Assembly (NCBI RefSeq): GCF_008642355.1
Contig: NZ_CP029193.1
Span: forward strand, 6,658,001 to 6,722,000
Source: Streptomyces venezuelae
GTDB taxonomy: Bacteria; Actinomycetota; Actinomycetes; Streptomycetales; Streptomycetaceae
Direction: 5' to 3'
DNA length: 64,000 bases
In this document: positions 1 to 9,594 of the stretch, one piece after another
How the letters are laid out: the number at the start of each line of letters is the position of its first letter
Position numbering within the stretch: position 1 is the stretch's first letter
Notes under the pieces: generated by a model
Database searches by the model: none
What the model was told of the DNA's origin: nothing
Seen by the model: only the letters and a program-made list of their open reading frames with translations
Translations under genes and position numbers: made by a program

Positions 1-81
1 CCGGCTTCGTACGAGTAAGTCCTGGTCCATGGGTCACAAGGGGTGAATCACGGTTCACCAGCGTCGGAAGGTGCGTACAGC

Positions 82-1824
82 ATGGCCAAGCAGAACGTCG
101 CCGAGCAGTTCGTCGACATCCTCGTCCGCGCGGGCGTCAAGCGCCTGTACGGAGTCGTCGGCGACAGTCTCAATCCGATCGTGGACGCCATCCGACGCAC
201 CAAGGACATCGACTGGGTCCAGGTGCGGCACGAGGAGACCGCCGCCTTCGCGGCCGGCGCCGAGGCCCAGATCACCGGGAACCTCGCCGCCTGCGCGGGC
301 TCCTGCGGACCCGGCAACCTCCACCTGATCAACGGCCTGTACGACGCGCACCGCTCCATGGCCCCCGTCCTCGCGCTCGCCGCGCAGATCCCGTCGAGCG
401 AGATCGGGCTCGGGTACTTCCAGGAGACCCATCCGGACCAGCTGTTCCGCGAATGCAGTCACTACAGCGAGCTGATCTCGACGCCGAAGCAGATGCCGCG
501 GCTGCTGCAGACCGCCATCCAGAACGCCGTCGGGCAGAGCGGGGTGAGTGTGGTGTCCCTGCCCGGGGACATCGCGGGCGAGCCCGCGCCGGAGCAGGCC
601 GCCGAGACCGCGCTGGTGACGTCCCGGCCCACCGTGCGGCCCGGCGACGCGGAGATCGAGCGGCTCGCCGCGATGATCGACGAGGCGGACAAGGTCACCC
701 TGTTCTGCGGCAGCGGCACGGCCGGCGCGCACGCCGAGGTGATGGAGTTCGCCGAGAAGGTGAAGTCCCCGGTGGGCCACGCGCTGCGCGGCAAGGAATG
801 GATCCAGTACGACAACCCGTACGACGTGGGCATGAGCGGCCTGCTGGGCTACGGCGCCGCCTATGAAGCCACCCATGAATGCGACCTGTTGATCCTGCTC
901 GGGACCGACTTCCCGTACAACGCCTTCCTGCCGGACGATGTCAAGATCGTCCAGGTCGATGTCCGCCCCGAGCGCCTCGGCCGCCGCTCGAAGCTGGACC
1001 TCGCCGTCTGGGGCGACGTGCGCGAGACGCTGCGCTGTCTGACCCCGCGCGTCTCGCCGAAGTCGAACCGCAAGTTCCTCGACAAGATGCTCAAGAAGCA
1101 CGCCGACGCGTTGGAAGGCGTCGTGAAGGCCTACACGCGCAAGGTCGAGAAGCACGTCCCGATCCACCCCGAGTACGTCGCCTCGGTCCTCGACGACCTC
1201 GCCGCCGACGACGCGGTGTTCACCGTCGACACCGGCATGTGCAACGTGTGGGCGGCCCGCTACCTCACCCCGAACGGCAAGCGCCGGATCATCGGCTCCT
1301 TCAGCCACGGCTCGATGGCGAACGCGCTGCCGCAGGCGATCGGCGCCCAGTTCGTCGACCGGAAGCGGCAGGTCGTCTCCATGTCGGGCGACGGCGGTTT
1401 CTCCATGCTCATGGGTGACTTCCTCACCCTCGTCCAGCACGACCTGCCCGTGAAGGTCGTGCTGTTCAACAACTCCTCACTCGGCATGGTGGAGCTGGAG
1501 ATGCTGGTCGCCGGGCTCCCCAACTACGGCACGGCGAACCACAACCCGGACTTCGCCGCCGTCGCCCGCGCCGCGGGTGCCTACGGCGTGCGGGTGGAGA
1601 AGCCCAAGCAGCTCGCCGGTGCCCTCAAGGACGCCTTCGCGCACAAGGGCCCCGCCCTCGTCGACATCGTGACCGACCCGAACGCGCTCTCCATCCCGCC
1701 CAAGATCAGCTCGGACATGGTGACGGGCTTCGCCCTCTCCGCCAGCAAGATCGTCCTGGACGGCGGGGTGGGCCGGATGCTGCAGATGGCCCGCTCCAAC
1801 CTGCGGAACGTGCCGAGGCCGTGA
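82..1824 (+). CDS. poxB: Thiamine-diphosphate pyruvate dehydrogenase (quinone), PoxB type
   Basis: Predicted peripheral membrane flavoenzyme that decarboxylates pyruvate to acetate and passes electrons to quinone. The 580-residue length fits PoxB. The N-terminal ThDP domain has YGVVGDS and the RHEE motif with the catalytic Glu. The ThDP/Mg signature starts at about residue 436 with GDGGF and ends with the FNN pair at about 463. The tail ends with a basic, hydrophobic stretch like the PoxB membrane-binding region. I chose the ATG at 82, behind GGAAGG, rather than an in-frame upstream start at 43 that would add 13 unusual residues. Related ThDP enzymes such as acetolactate synthase are less likely, because the RHEETAAFAAGAEAQ segment and the tail look like PoxB. 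It stands alone and converges on the mannosidase gene. Confidence 0.85.
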   Translation: MAKQNVAEQFVDILVRAGVKRLYGVVGDSLNPIVDAIRRTKDIDWVQVRHEETAAFAAGAEAQITGNLAACAGSCGPGNLHLINGLYDAHRSMAPVLALAAQIPSSEIGLGYFQETHPDQLFRECSHYSELISTPKQMPRLLQTAIQNAVGQSGVSVVSLPGDIAGEPAPEQAAETALVTSRPTVRPGDAEIERLAAMIDEADKVTLFCGSGTAGAHAEVMEFAEKVKSPVGHALRGKEWIQYDNPYDVGMSGLLGYGAAYEATHECDLLILLGTDFPYNAFLPDDVKIVQVDVRPERLGRRSKLDLAVWGDVRETLRCLTPRVSPKSNRKFLDKMLKKHADALEGVVKAYTRKVEKHVPIHPEYVASVLDDLAADDAVFTVDTGMCNVWAARYLTPNGKRRIIGSFSHGSMANALPQAIGAQFVDRKRQVVSMSGDGGFSMLMGDFLTLVQHDLPVKVVLFNNSSLGMVELEMLVAGLPNYGTANHNPDFAAVARAAGAYGVRVEKPKQLAGALKDAFAHKGPALVDIVTDPNALSIPPKISSDMVTGFALSASKIVLDGGVGRMLQMARSNLRNVPRP

Positions 1825-1866
1825 GGACCTGCTCGTGAATCCCCGGGCCCCGGCACGCCCGCCGCC

Positions 1867-4800
1867 TCAGGCCGGCCGCAGCCGCAGCGTGACGATCTGG
1901 AACGGCCGCAGCGCGAGCGCGAGGCCCGCCTCGCCCGTCCCCGCCTCGTGCAGCGGCCGTTCCAGCAGGTCCGTCACCTCGGCCCGCGCGACGGGGAAGG
2001 ACGTGGTGAGCGTGGCCGCGGCCCGGCCGCCGCGCGACTCGTAGAGCCGTACGATCACGTCGCCGCTGCGGTCGTCGGCGAGCTTCACCGACTCGACCGT
2101 GACCGCCGGGTGGTCGACGTCCACCAGCGACGGCAGGACGGGGGAGTCCGCGACGCGCAGCGGCAGGTTGAGCGCGAGACCCTCCGCCACCGCGTCACCG
2201 GTCGCCGCCCCGGGCAGCAGCGCGTACGTGAAGCGGTGCCTGCCCTGGTCGGTCTCCGGGTCCGGGCTGTGCGGGGCCCGCAGCAGCGTGAGGCGGACCG
2301 TGGTGGCGAGCGTGTCGCCATGTTCCGTGCGCGTCACGTCGTGGCCGTACGTCGCGTCGTTGAGCACCGCGACGCCGTACCCCTCCTCCGCCACCCGCAG
2401 CCAGCGGTGCGCGCAGATCTCGTAACGCGCCGCGTCCCAGCCCGTGTTGGCGTGCGTGGGCCGGTGCACATGGCCGAACTGGATCTCGGCGGCGGACCGC
2501 TCGGCGTGCACGTCGAGCGGGAACGCGGCCTTCAGGACCTTCTCCGACTCCCGCCAGTCGACGTCCGTGACGACGTCCAGACGCCTGCTGCCCGCCGCGA
2601 GCCGGATCTCCTGTGTGATCCGCGAGGCCCCGAAGGTCCGCACGACACGCACCGCGACCCGCAGCGGCCCGTCCTCGACGAGCTCCACGGAGTCGGCGTC
2701 GGTGAGGTCGGTGTGACGGCGCCGGTAGTGCTTGTCGAGGTCCCACGCGTCGTAGTGCGTGGGATGGTCGGGGTGCAGCTGGAGGAGGTTGCCGGGGGCG
2801 GCGAGGACCTCGCGGCCCGCGTCCAGGTCCTTGACGGAGGCGAGCAGCCCGGCGGCGTCGACCGTGACGCTCAGGTGCTCGTTGGTGAGCAGGATCGTGT
2901 CGCCGGTGGTGTGCGCCACCGCACCCGTCCCGGCGTCCCGTGCCGCGTCGATGCTCCGCGTGCCGAGCGCGGGCACGTCGACCCGGACCAGCATGCCGTC
3001 ACCGGGGTCGACGACCTCGCTGCGCGCGTACGGCGAGGCGTTGAGGACCGCGGGCCCGCCCGCGCCCAGCGACCGCACGGCCGACGCCGTGATCTCGTCG
3101 AGTTCGGCGAGGACCCGTTCATAGGTGTCGCGGGCCTCCCGGTGCACCCAGGCGATCGACGAGCCGGGCAGGATGTCGTGGAACTGGTGCAGCAGCACCG
3201 TCTTCCACAGCCGGTCGAGCGTGTCGTACGGGTAGACGTACGCGTGATCGCGCACCGCCGCCGCCGTGCACCACAACTCGGCCTCGCGCAGGGCGTGTTC
3301 ACTGCGCCGGTTGCCGCGCTTGGTGGCGGCCTGGGTGGTGTACGTGGCGCGGTGCAGCTCCAGGTAGAGCTCGCCGGACCAGACCGGGGCGTCGGCGCCG
3401 TACTCCTCCTCGGCCGCCGCGAAGAACGCCGACGGCTTCTCGATCTCGACGCGCGGCGAGCCCTCCAGGGAGCGCAGGCGCCGCGCCCGCTCCATCATCT
3501 CGCGGGTGGGCCCGCCCCCGCCGTCGCCCCAGCCGAACGGCACCAGCGAGCGGGACGCGCGTCCCTTGTCGGCGAAGTTCCGTTCGGCGTGGGCGAGTTC
3601 GGCGCCGTGGAACTGCGAGTTGTAGGTGTCCACGGGCGGGAAGTGGGTGAAGACGCGGGTGCCGTCGATGCCCTCCCACCAGAAGGTGTGGTGCGGCATC
3701 TTGTTGGACTGGTTCCAGCTCAGCTTCTGCGTGAGGAACCAGCGGATGCCCGCGAGCTTCGCCAGCTGCGGGAAGGCGGCGGTGTAGCCGAAGGAGTCCG
3801 GCAGCCAGATCTCCTCCGTCTCGACGACGAGCTCCTCGCGGAAGAACCGCATGCCGTGCGTGATCTGCCGGGCGAGCGCCTCGCCGCCCGGCATGTTGGC
3901 GTCCGACTCGACCCACATCGAGCCCACCGGCGCCCAGGTGCCGTCCGCGACCGCCTTCTTGATGCGCTCCCAGATGTGCGGCTGGTGCTCCTTGACCCAC
4001 GCGTACTGCTGGGCCTGCGAGCAGGCGAAGACCAGCTCCGGATACTCCTCGGCCAGCGCCGTCACGTTGGCAAAGGTCCGCGAAGCCTTGCGCACCGTCT
4101 CGCGCAGGGGCCACAGCCACGCCGAGTCGATATGCGCGTGTCCGGCTGCCGATACGCGGTGGGCGCTGGCGTGCGCGGGCCGCGCGAGGACATCGGCGAG
4201 TTCCGCCCGCGCGGCGGCGGCCGTGCCCGGTACGTCGTGCAGATCGAGCGCGTCGAGCATGTCCTCCAGGGCGCGCAGGATCTCGTGGCGACGCGGACGG
4301 TCGGCGTCCAGTTCCCGCATGAGCTCGGAAAGGACCTCGATGTCGAGGATCAGCTGCCATACGTCCTCGTTCAGTACGGCGAGATCGGCAGACGCGAATC
4401 GGTAGATCGGGGTATTGCCTGCGGTCAGGACGTCGCCCAGGGGTGTCGGCACGAAGTCGTGCAGAACGGCCGGATTGGCCGCCGCTTCGAGGAGTAGGTG
4501 CACCGGTTCGCCGCCCTGAGCAGGGGAGGCCACTGGAATATGCCGATTGCGCGGGTGAACGCCCTTGAGGGGAACGCCCGCCGCGTCGTAGACGAGCCCC
4601 TCCGCCTGGAAGCCGGGTCCTTCACCGGTGAAACCGGGATCGATCACGGCCTCGACGCGGCGCCCCCGCCACTCGTCGGGCACCTGCCCTTGGAGCCGGA
4701 ACCAACTGGTCGACCAGGGATTTCCCCACGCGGTGCCGGTCTCGAAGGGCTCGTACTCCGCTTCGAGCGCGGTCCCGACGGGCACCGGTTCGCCCGGCGC

Positions 4801-4911
4801 GTGCCACACGGAGAGGGTCAGCGGCGTGCGCCGGGTGTACTGGGCGGGCCGGATGAACTGGCGCAGCGCCCGCTCCAGGCGGCCTTCCACCAGCAGTCTG
4901 TCGTCGTGCAC
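1867..4911 (-). CDS. Glycoside hydrolase family 38 alpha-mannosidase
   Basis: Large (1014 aa) cytosolic-type alpha-mannosidase. An N-terminal beta-rich region precedes the catalytic barrel, which starts at about residue 255 with GHAHIDSAWLWP; its His and Asp are zinc ligands in this family. WVESDANMPGGE holds the presumed Asp nucleophile and LPDSFGYTAAFPQL follows. The second half carries the GH38 C-terminal beta domains, ending in FQIVTLRLRP. No signal peptide is seen, so it probably acts inside the cell on mannosides or recycled glycans. The ATG at 4911 is preceded by GAGGAG at a good distance. It is monocistronic: poxB converges on its 3' end and the RsbW-like gene diverges upstream. A regulator or sugar transporter is not adjacent. 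Confidence 0.93.
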   Translation of the reverse strand: MHDDRLLVEGRLERALRQFIRPAQYTRRTPLTLSVWHAPGEPVPVGTALEAEYEPFETGTAWGNPWSTSWFRLQGQVPDEWRGRRVEAVIDPGFTGEGPGFQAEGLVYDAAGVPLKGVHPRNRHIPVASPAQGGEPVHLLLEAAANPAVLHDFVPTPLGDVLTAGNTPIYRFASADLAVLNEDVWQLILDIEVLSELMRELDADRPRRHEILRALEDMLDALDLHDVPGTAAAARAELADVLARPAHASAHRVSAAGHAHIDSAWLWPLRETVRKASRTFANVTALAEEYPELVFACSQAQQYAWVKEHQPHIWERIKKAVADGTWAPVGSMWVESDANMPGGEALARQITHGMRFFREELVVETEEIWLPDSFGYTAAFPQLAKLAGIRWFLTQKLSWNQSNKMPHHTFWWEGIDGTRVFTHFPPVDTYNSQFHGAELAHAERNFADKGRASRSLVPFGWGDGGGGPTREMMERARRLRSLEGSPRVEIEKPSAFFAAAEEEYGADAPVWSGELYLELHRATYTTQAATKRGNRRSEHALREAELWCTAAAVRDHAYVYPYDTLDRLWKTVLLHQFHDILPGSSIAWVHREARDTYERVLAELDEITASAVRSLGAGGPAVLNASPYARSEVVDPGDGMLVRVDVPALGTRSIDAARDAGTGAVAHTTGDTILLTNEHLSVTVDAAGLLASVKDLDAGREVLAAPGNLLQLHPDHPTHYDAWDLDKHYRRRHTDLTDADSVELVEDGPLRVAVRVVRTFGASRITQEIRLAAGSRRLDVVTDVDWRESEKVLKAAFPLDVHAERSAAEIQFGHVHRPTHANTGWDAARYEICAHRWLRVAEEGYGVAVLNDATYGHDVTRTEHGDTLATTVRLTLLRAPHSPDPETDQGRHRFTYALLPGAATGDAVAEGLALNLPLRVADSPVLPSLVDVDHPAVTVESVKLADDRSGDVIVRLYESRGGRAAATLTTSFPVARAEVTDLLERPLHEAGTGEAGLALALRPFQIVTLRLRPA

Positions 4912-5087
4912 TCGTGCTCCTCGGGACGCTCGACGGTGGGGTCCACCGCTTCACTTCCCCTCAACTCCCGGATGCACCCCCCGCCGTTAATTGACGATTC
5001 GACAAGCGTGCCGTGACCGGCCCGGGGCATGCATCCCGTGAGGCTGTTCGAAAGGGAGGCAGAGACATCGCTTTGTGGGCGGGGGTC

Positions 5088-5573
5088 ATGACGAGGCACT
5101 CACGAGGGGGCGGTCCCGGCAATCTCGGGGCCTCTTCACCGGAAATACGGGACGAGAGGACCGGTGATACGCGGGACGGGCCCGACAAGGGTCAGCTCAC
5201 GCGGCGGCTGGGGAGAGCGGATCTGCGCGCGGTGTCCGAGGTCAGGAAATCCCTGCGAGAACTTCTGCGGCACTGGGGAAAACCCGGAAAGAGCGAGATA
5301 GCCGAACTCCTCACCAGTGAACTGGTCACGAACGCACTGGTGCACACCGATCACGAGGCGGTCGTCACGGCGACCGTGGGCCCGCACGGCCTGCGCGTGG
5401 AGGTGAGGGACTTCGTGGGCCACCGACCCGAGCCGCGGGTACCGATCGCCGACGACGGTACGAGCGGCAGGGGCCTGATCCTGGTGCAGTCCCTCGCCGA
5501 CGCCTGGGGAGTACGGGCGCACGGCGTGGGGAAGGCGGTCTGGTTCGAGCTGGACGGCGGCGGCGCGGCATGA
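5088..5573 (+). CDS. RsbW-like ATP-binding protein (HATPase_c_2)
   Basis: Small single-domain GHKL ATPase of the anti-sigma-factor/serine-kinase type that is abundant in Streptomyces. The N box is ELLTSELVTNALVHT, the G1 region is VEVRDFVGH and the G2 region is GTSGRGLILVQSLADAWGV. Such proteins usually bind or phosphorylate STAS antagonists or bind sigma factors; the partner here is unknown. The start is uncertain. ATG at 5088 is used, but TTG at 5073 and ATG at 5013 are also open in frame, and a GGGAGG lies at about 5054. No transmembrane or sensor domain is present. It ends 27 nt before the convergent DUF2637 gene. Confidence 0.8.
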   Translation: MTRHSRGGGPGNLGASSPEIRDERTGDTRDGPDKGQLTRRLGRADLRAVSEVRKSLRELLRHWGKPGKSEIAELLTSELVTNALVHTDHEAVVTATVGPHGLRVEVRDFVGHRPEPRVPIADDGTSGRGLILVQSLADAWGVRAHGVGKAVWFELDGGGAA

Positions 5574-5600
5574 GCGCACCGCCGCCGTACGGCCCCGGCA

Positions 5601-6677
5601 TCAGCCGAACTGCTGTTCCAGGTCCTTCAGTTTCCGCTCCAGCGAGTCGAGCCGGGGCAGGGCCTGCGTGTCGTCCTCGGCCGTGAGGTCGACGGTGACG
5701 GGCGCGACGGGAGCCGCGTCGTCAGGGCCGTTCCTGACGGCCTGGAGGGAGGGACGGGAGCGTACCGGCAGCTGTTCCTGCGCCGCTATGGCAGGGTCCG
5801 CGCCGACCTGCGCGGACCCGGCGGCCGGTGCGACGGCCTGTACGTCCACCTGACGGCCGCCGCCACGGCCCTGCCAGTTGCGCTGGCCCCTGCTGAGGGC
5901 CTTGAGCTGCGCGCGCTCCAGCTTCTCCTGATCGCGCCTGCGCAGCCGCGTCTGCTCCTTCTCGCGGCGGTCCTCCCTGACCTCCTCGACGGCCTCGTCC
6001 AGGGTGCGTACGCCTTCGAGGAGCATCAGCGACCACGCCCCGAAGGTCTCCCGGGGCGCCCGTAGCCACCGCACGATGCGGATCTGCGGCAGCGGTCGTG
6101 GCACCAGGCCCTGCTCGCGCAGTGCGGCCCTGCGGGTCTGCTTCAGCGCGCGGTCGAAGAGGACCGCCGCCGAGAGGGACATCCCCGCGAAGAACTGCGG
6201 GGCACCCGCGTGGCCGAGACCCCGCGGCGCGTGCACCCAGTTGAACCAGGCGGCGGCGCCCGCGAACGTCCACACGAGCAGGCGCGAACCGAGGGCCGCG
6301 TCGCCGTGGCTCGCCTCGCGCACGGCGAGGACGGAGCAGAACATCGCCGCGCCGTCGAGGCCGAACGGGACCAGATACTCCCAGCCGCCGGAGAGGCTGA
6401 GGTTCTGCCGGCCGAAGCCGACCAGGCCGTGGAAGGAGAGCGCCGCGGCGACGGCCGCGCAGCAGAACAGGAGGACGTAGGACGCGGTTCCGTAGATCGC
6501 TTCCTTGCGTCTGCGGCGTTCCTCGCTGCGCTCCCACGACTCGTCGCTCGCGCTTCCCTTGGCTGCTTTGGCGTGGCCTCGCTTGCCGCGCGTGAGCACC
6601 GCAACCGCCACCAGCAGGCCCAGGAGCAGGACGCCACCCGGGAGCAGCCAGTCCAGCGATATGTCGGTCAGTCTCAT
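5601..6677 (-). CDS. DUF2637 membrane protein
   Basis: A 358-residue integral membrane protein with an N-terminal transmembrane segment (about residues 10-28), then a cluster of about four helices (about 65-195) with the pattern of DUF2637: a helix with FHGLVGFG, then VPFGLDGAAMFCSVLAVREAS, then a helix with FNWVHAP. The second half is soluble, highly charged (Arg/Glu/Lys, probably coiled coil) and ends in a leucine-spaced segment LDSLERKLKDLEQQFG. DUF2637 domains occur in Streptomyces chromosomal and plasmid (SpdB-like) proteins; the function is not known. The start at 6677 is preceded by AAGGGA. Longer in-frame starts at 6719 and 6791 exist but add proline-rich, uncharacteristic sequence. 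Confidence 0.75.
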   Translation of the reverse strand: MRLTDISLDWLLPGGVLLLGLLVAVAVLTRGKRGHAKAAKGSASDESWERSEERRRRKEAIYGTASYVLLFCCAAVAAALSFHGLVGFGRQNLSLSGGWEYLVPFGLDGAAMFCSVLAVREASHGDAALGSRLLVWTFAGAAAWFNWVHAPRGLGHAGAPQFFAGMSLSAAVLFDRALKQTRRAALREQGLVPRPLPQIRIVRWLRAPRETFGAWSLMLLEGVRTLDEAVEEVREDRREKEQTRLRRRDQEKLERAQLKALSRGQRNWQGRGGGRQVDVQAVAPAAGSAQVGADPAIAAQEQLPVRSRPSLQAVRNGPDDAAPVAPVTVDLTAEDDTQALPRLDSLERKLKDLEQQFG

Positions 6678-6901
6678 CTGGGGGTCCCTTGCATTGCGGT
6701 AGGGCGTATCGGGCGCCATATTGACCCAACCCGGAGGGACCCCACGGGGTTTCGGCGCAAGAAGACGCCATGGGGGTGCGCGGGAGCACACACGGCGTAC
6801 TTTTGCTCGAACTCGCGGCGCAATACCGGAAGTTGAGTTCGATTAAACGCGCTCGAAACGGTGGTTCGGACTGAAGTGGCGGTTCAGGGTGAAGCGGCGG
6901 T

Positions 6902-7774
6902 TCAGGCGGAAGCGGTCGCCTCGGCGTCCGCGCTCAGCCGCGCGATGCGCTCCGCGTCGCAGGTGCGCGGGCAGGTGACGCAGGTGTCGTCGGGGCGCAG
7001 CGTGTAGAACATGCAGCAGCTCGCCCGGTCGCGGGTGGGCAGCGACTCGCCGTTCGGGCCCGTCAGCTCCCGGAAGCCGGCCGTGCCGACGTACGGCTTG
7101 GTGGCGCCGGGCAGCAGCCGCTCCAGCTCCGTCATCGCCCGCTGCTCCTCGCCGAGGAGGTGTGCCACGTACCAGAGACCCTCGACGATCTCGTCCGTGG
7201 CGACGCTCCACAGGGCGCGCGAGCGGCGCCGCATCCGCGGGCCGAAGCCGTCGAGGAGCGGTCCCAGGTGTTCGGCGACCGCGGCCCGCACCTCCGCGCG
7301 CAGGGCCTCCTCGTCCGGTACGACGCGGGCGTCGGGCCGCGCCGCCGCCGGGTCGTCCGGCAGGCAGGCGAAACCGTTCGACCGGACGGCCATCCGGCCG
7401 AGGGTGCGCTGGAAGGAGACGTCGGCGACCGGGAAGCGCGGGACGCGGCGCTGCAGGAACCACGGGACCGTGATGAGCAGGGTGGCCGGCCAGGCGTAGC
7501 GGTGCAGGCCGAAGCTCGCGATCACGTCCGGGCGGGCCTGGGTGCCGTAGTCCTTGAGCACCTGTGCGTTGTCCCATGCCAGGAATGCGTCGAGGTCGGC
7601 CCCGCCCTCCGCGAGCCGGGCGGCGGTGACCCAGCCGCCGCCCTGTGGGGCCTGTTCCTCGTGACCGAGCTCGGTGACGCGCAGTCCGGAGTACACCTCG
7701 CCCAGACGGACGTAGGAGTCCGCTACGGCACTGGGGGCGCCCTGGGCGGGTGCGGCCAACGTGGGTACGGACAT
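6902..7774 (-). CDS. FhuF-like 2Fe-2S protein (ferric siderophore reductase family)
   Basis: A 290-residue protein ending with the FhuF-type cysteine signature CC-x10-C-x2-C (CCMFYTLRPDDTCVTC). In that family it coordinates an unusual 2Fe-2S cluster used to reduce ferric siderophores in the cytoplasm. The body contains WPATLLITVPWFLQRRVPRFP, typical of actinobacterial relatives. An iron box lies at 7803-7821, just upstream, which supports iron-repressed expression. An alternative GTG start at 7786 would add four residues. The gene is divergent from a GntR regulator. The sequence shows the family and the iron box; the reductase role is inferred from the family. Confidence 0.82.
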   Translation of the reverse strand: MSVPTLAAPAQGAPSAVADSYVRLGEVYSGLRVTELGHEEQAPQGGGWVTAARLAEGGADLDAFLAWDNAQVLKDYGTQARPDVIASFGLHRYAWPATLLITVPWFLQRRVPRFPVADVSFQRTLGRMAVRSNGFACLPDDPAAARPDARVVPDEEALRAEVRAAVAEHLGPLLDGFGPRMRRRSRALWSVATDEIVEGLWYVAHLLGEEQRAMTELERLLPGATKPYVGTAGFRELTGPNGESLPTRDRASCCMFYTLRPDDTCVTCPRTCDAERIARLSADAEATASA

Positions 7775-7802
7775 GCGCGGGACCACCGAATCGCGATCGA
7801 TA

Positions 7803-7821
7803 GCAGGTTAGCCTTACCTTA
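7803..7821 (-). promoter_or_regulatory. Iron box (DmdR/IdeR-type operator)
   Basis: Read on the minus strand, TAAGGTAAGGCTAACCTGC matches 15 of 19 positions of the palindromic actinobacterial iron-box form TTAGGTTAGGCTAACCTAA. It sits 29 nt upstream of the FhuF-like start codon, in the divergent region shared with the GntR gene, so iron-loaded DmdR/IdeR probably represses the FhuF-like gene. Confidence 0.75.
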
Positions 7822-7913
7822 CCCGACGTGATCGATGTTTCAACTCCGGTCGTGTCCGCCTATGGTGCCTGTCGTACCTTTCACAGCGATCAGAGGCAGG
7901 GCGGGGGCAAGCG

Positions 7914-8624
7914 GTGGAGCAGACCGGAGCACGCGAGGGGGGTCCCCTCGCCGGGGCGCCGCGCGTCCGGGTGCCCGAACAGGCCGGGGCGCGCCACGCG
8001 GTCCGGCGCAGCTCCGTGCGCGGTCAGATCCTCGCCGCGCTGCGCGCCGCGCTCGTCGGCGGCGAGCTCGCGCCCGGCGAGGTCTACTCGGCGCCGGCCC
8101 TCGCCGACCGCTTCGGCGTCTCCGCGACGCCCGTCCGCGAGGCGATGCAGCAGCTGGCCACCGAGGGTGCGGTGGAGGTCGTCCCCAACCGCGGCTTCCG
8201 CGTCGTCGAGCGCGGCGCGCGCGAACTGGCGGAGCTCGCCGAGGTGCGGGCGCTCATCGAGGTCCCGGTGATGCTGCGCCTGGCCCGTACGGTGCCCGCG
8301 GCGCGCTGGGCCGGGCTGCGGCCCCTCGCCGAGGCGACCGCGACGGCCGCGGCGGGCGGCGACCTCGCCCACTACGCCGAGTCCGACCGCGCCTTCCACG
8401 GCGCCGTCCTCTCCCTCTCCGGCAACCAGCAGCTGGTCCAGGTCGCGGAGGACCTGCACCGCCGCTCCCAGTGGCCCCTGTCGACCGGCCCCGTCGCGGG
8501 CCGCCGCGCCGACCTGGTGGCCGACGCGGCCGAACACGTGGCCCTCCTGGACGCCCTCACCGCCCAGGACCTCCCCGTCGTCTCGTCCCTGGTCCGCGAA
8601 CACTTCACGGGGGCGTCGGGCTAG
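7914..8624 (+). CDS. GntR-family (FadR subgroup) transcriptional regulator
   Basis: A 236-residue regulator. The winged HTH covers about residues 35-95 (LADRFGVSATPVREAMQQL, then the wing GAVEVVPNRGFRVV). The C-terminal all-helical FCD ligand domain includes SDRAFHGAVLSLSGN and LVREHF. FCD regulators usually sense small carboxylates; the effector and targets are not evident. The GTG start at 7914 has GCGGGGG upstream. The divergent FhuF-like gene is a possible target by position only, and the iron box in the shared region suggests iron control of that gene instead. Confidence 0.88.
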   Translation: MEQTGAREGGPLAGAPRVRVPEQAGARHAVRRSSVRGQILAALRAALVGGELAPGEVYSAPALADRFGVSATPVREAMQQLATEGAVEVVPNRGFRVVERGARELAELAEVRALIEVPVMLRLARTVPAARWAGLRPLAEATATAAAGGDLAHYAESDRAFHGAVLSLSGNQQLVQVAEDLHRRSQWPLSTGPVAGRRADLVADAAEHVALLDALTAQDLPVVSSLVREHFTGASG

Positions 8625-8646
8625 CGGGGCGTCCGTCAGGGGTGCG

Positions 8647-9408
8647 TCAGACCGCGGCCGCCGGGGGCTGGAGGTGGTGGGCCAGCCAGGAGGGGACGCC
8701 GCCCAGGAGGCGGAAGAGGCGGGTGGCCTCGGCGCGGAGGCGGGTGGCCTCCGGTTCCGGTTCCGCGTCCGCCAACGCGGCGAGTGCCGGGGCCGTGCCG
8801 ACCAGGTAGCCGAGCTCCTCGCGGATGCGCAGGGACTCCGCGAAACCGTGCCGCGCCTCCGCCAACTCACCGTCGCGCAGGGCGAGTCCGGCCAGGTGGC
8901 GCCACGTGAAGGAGAGGAGGAGCGGGTCGGCGTGGGCGGTGGCGCCCGCGTGGGCGCGCCGGTACGCCGCCTTCGCCGACTGCGGGGAGTCCGCGATGTG
9001 CTCCGCGATGAGACCGCGGCGGAAGTCGAGCAGCGGGCGCCCCGGTGCGTTCGGGGCGAGCAGCGCCGCCGCCCTGCCGAGCGCCGTACGCGCTTCGTCG
9101 GCCCGGTCGCGTACGTTCAAGACGGTGGAGGCGTACGCCAGTTGGCCTCGTTCGCAGGCCGCCGCGCCGCGGTCGTCGTCGTCCTCGGCGAGCGCCTCCG
9201 CGGTCCGCAGGCCGTCCTCCGCCTCGCCCCAGCCCTCCCCGGTGAACAGGCACCGCTCGACGAGGAGCGCCGTCCTCTGGAGTGCCGCCGCGGCCCCCGC
9301 CCGTGAGGCGAGCAGTGCCGCAGCGTCGGTCCAGCAGCCGCGTGAGCGCAGCCGCCATACCGCGGTCTGGAGTGGATCGTGCTCTGCAGTCGTTCCGGTA
9401 CCAGACAT
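8647..9408 (-). CDS. TPR-like hypothetical protein
   Basis: About 253 residues, Ala/Leu/Arg/Glu-rich, all-helical, with repeating helical hairpins. ACERGQLAYASTVLNVRDRADEARTAL and HLAGLALRDGELAEARHGFAESL are spaced and patterned like tetratricopeptide repeats. No enzymatic motif, signal peptide or membrane segment is visible. ATG at 9408 (MSGTGTTAEHDP) was chosen; an upstream in-frame ATG at 9441 is possible. It follows the pucR terminator on the same strand, so it probably has its own promoter. Similar soluble TPR-like proteins are common beside regulators in Streptomyces. The function is unknown and may be as a protein-interaction scaffold. Confidence 0.6.
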   Translation of the reverse strand: MSGTGTTAEHDPLQTAVWRLRSRGCWTDAAALLASRAGAAAALQRTALLVERCLFTGEGWGEAEDGLRTAEALAEDDDDRGAAACERGQLAYASTVLNVRDRADEARTALGRAAALLAPNAPGRPLLDFRRGLIAEHIADSPQSAKAAYRRAHAGATAHADPLLLSFTWRHLAGLALRDGELAEARHGFAESLRIREELGYLVGTAPALAALADAEPEPEATRLRAEATRLFRLLGGVPSWLAHHLQPPAAAV

Positions 9409-9543
9409 GGCGGTATGCGCCACGTTGCCCTCCCCGAGCACACCATTGAGCTGTTGAGTCGTGGGCGAATCTCAGCATGGATCGCGGCACCGGGCCAAGA
9501 GGCTGGGTGAAAGATTTCACAAAGGGCGGGCAAGGAAACGGGC

Positions 9544-9582
9544 CGGGCCCGGTCGGCGGTTCGTCACCGCGGACCGGGCCCG
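9544..9582 (-). terminator. Transcription terminator hairpin after pucR-like gene
   Basis: Perfect 11-bp arms CGGGCCCGGTC and GACCGGGCCCG enclose a second small hairpin (GCGGT/ACCGC). The structure lies 12 nt beyond the stop codon of the PucR gene and before the TPR-like gene. Confidence 0.7.
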
Positions 9583-9594
9583 ACCCGGATGACC

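Noticed and set aside
1948..4497. Very long open frame antisense to the GH38 mannosidase
   Set aside because: It is a product of high GC third positions; the Arg/Val/Gly-rich translation has no motifs, while the minus-strand frame has clear GH38 motifs.
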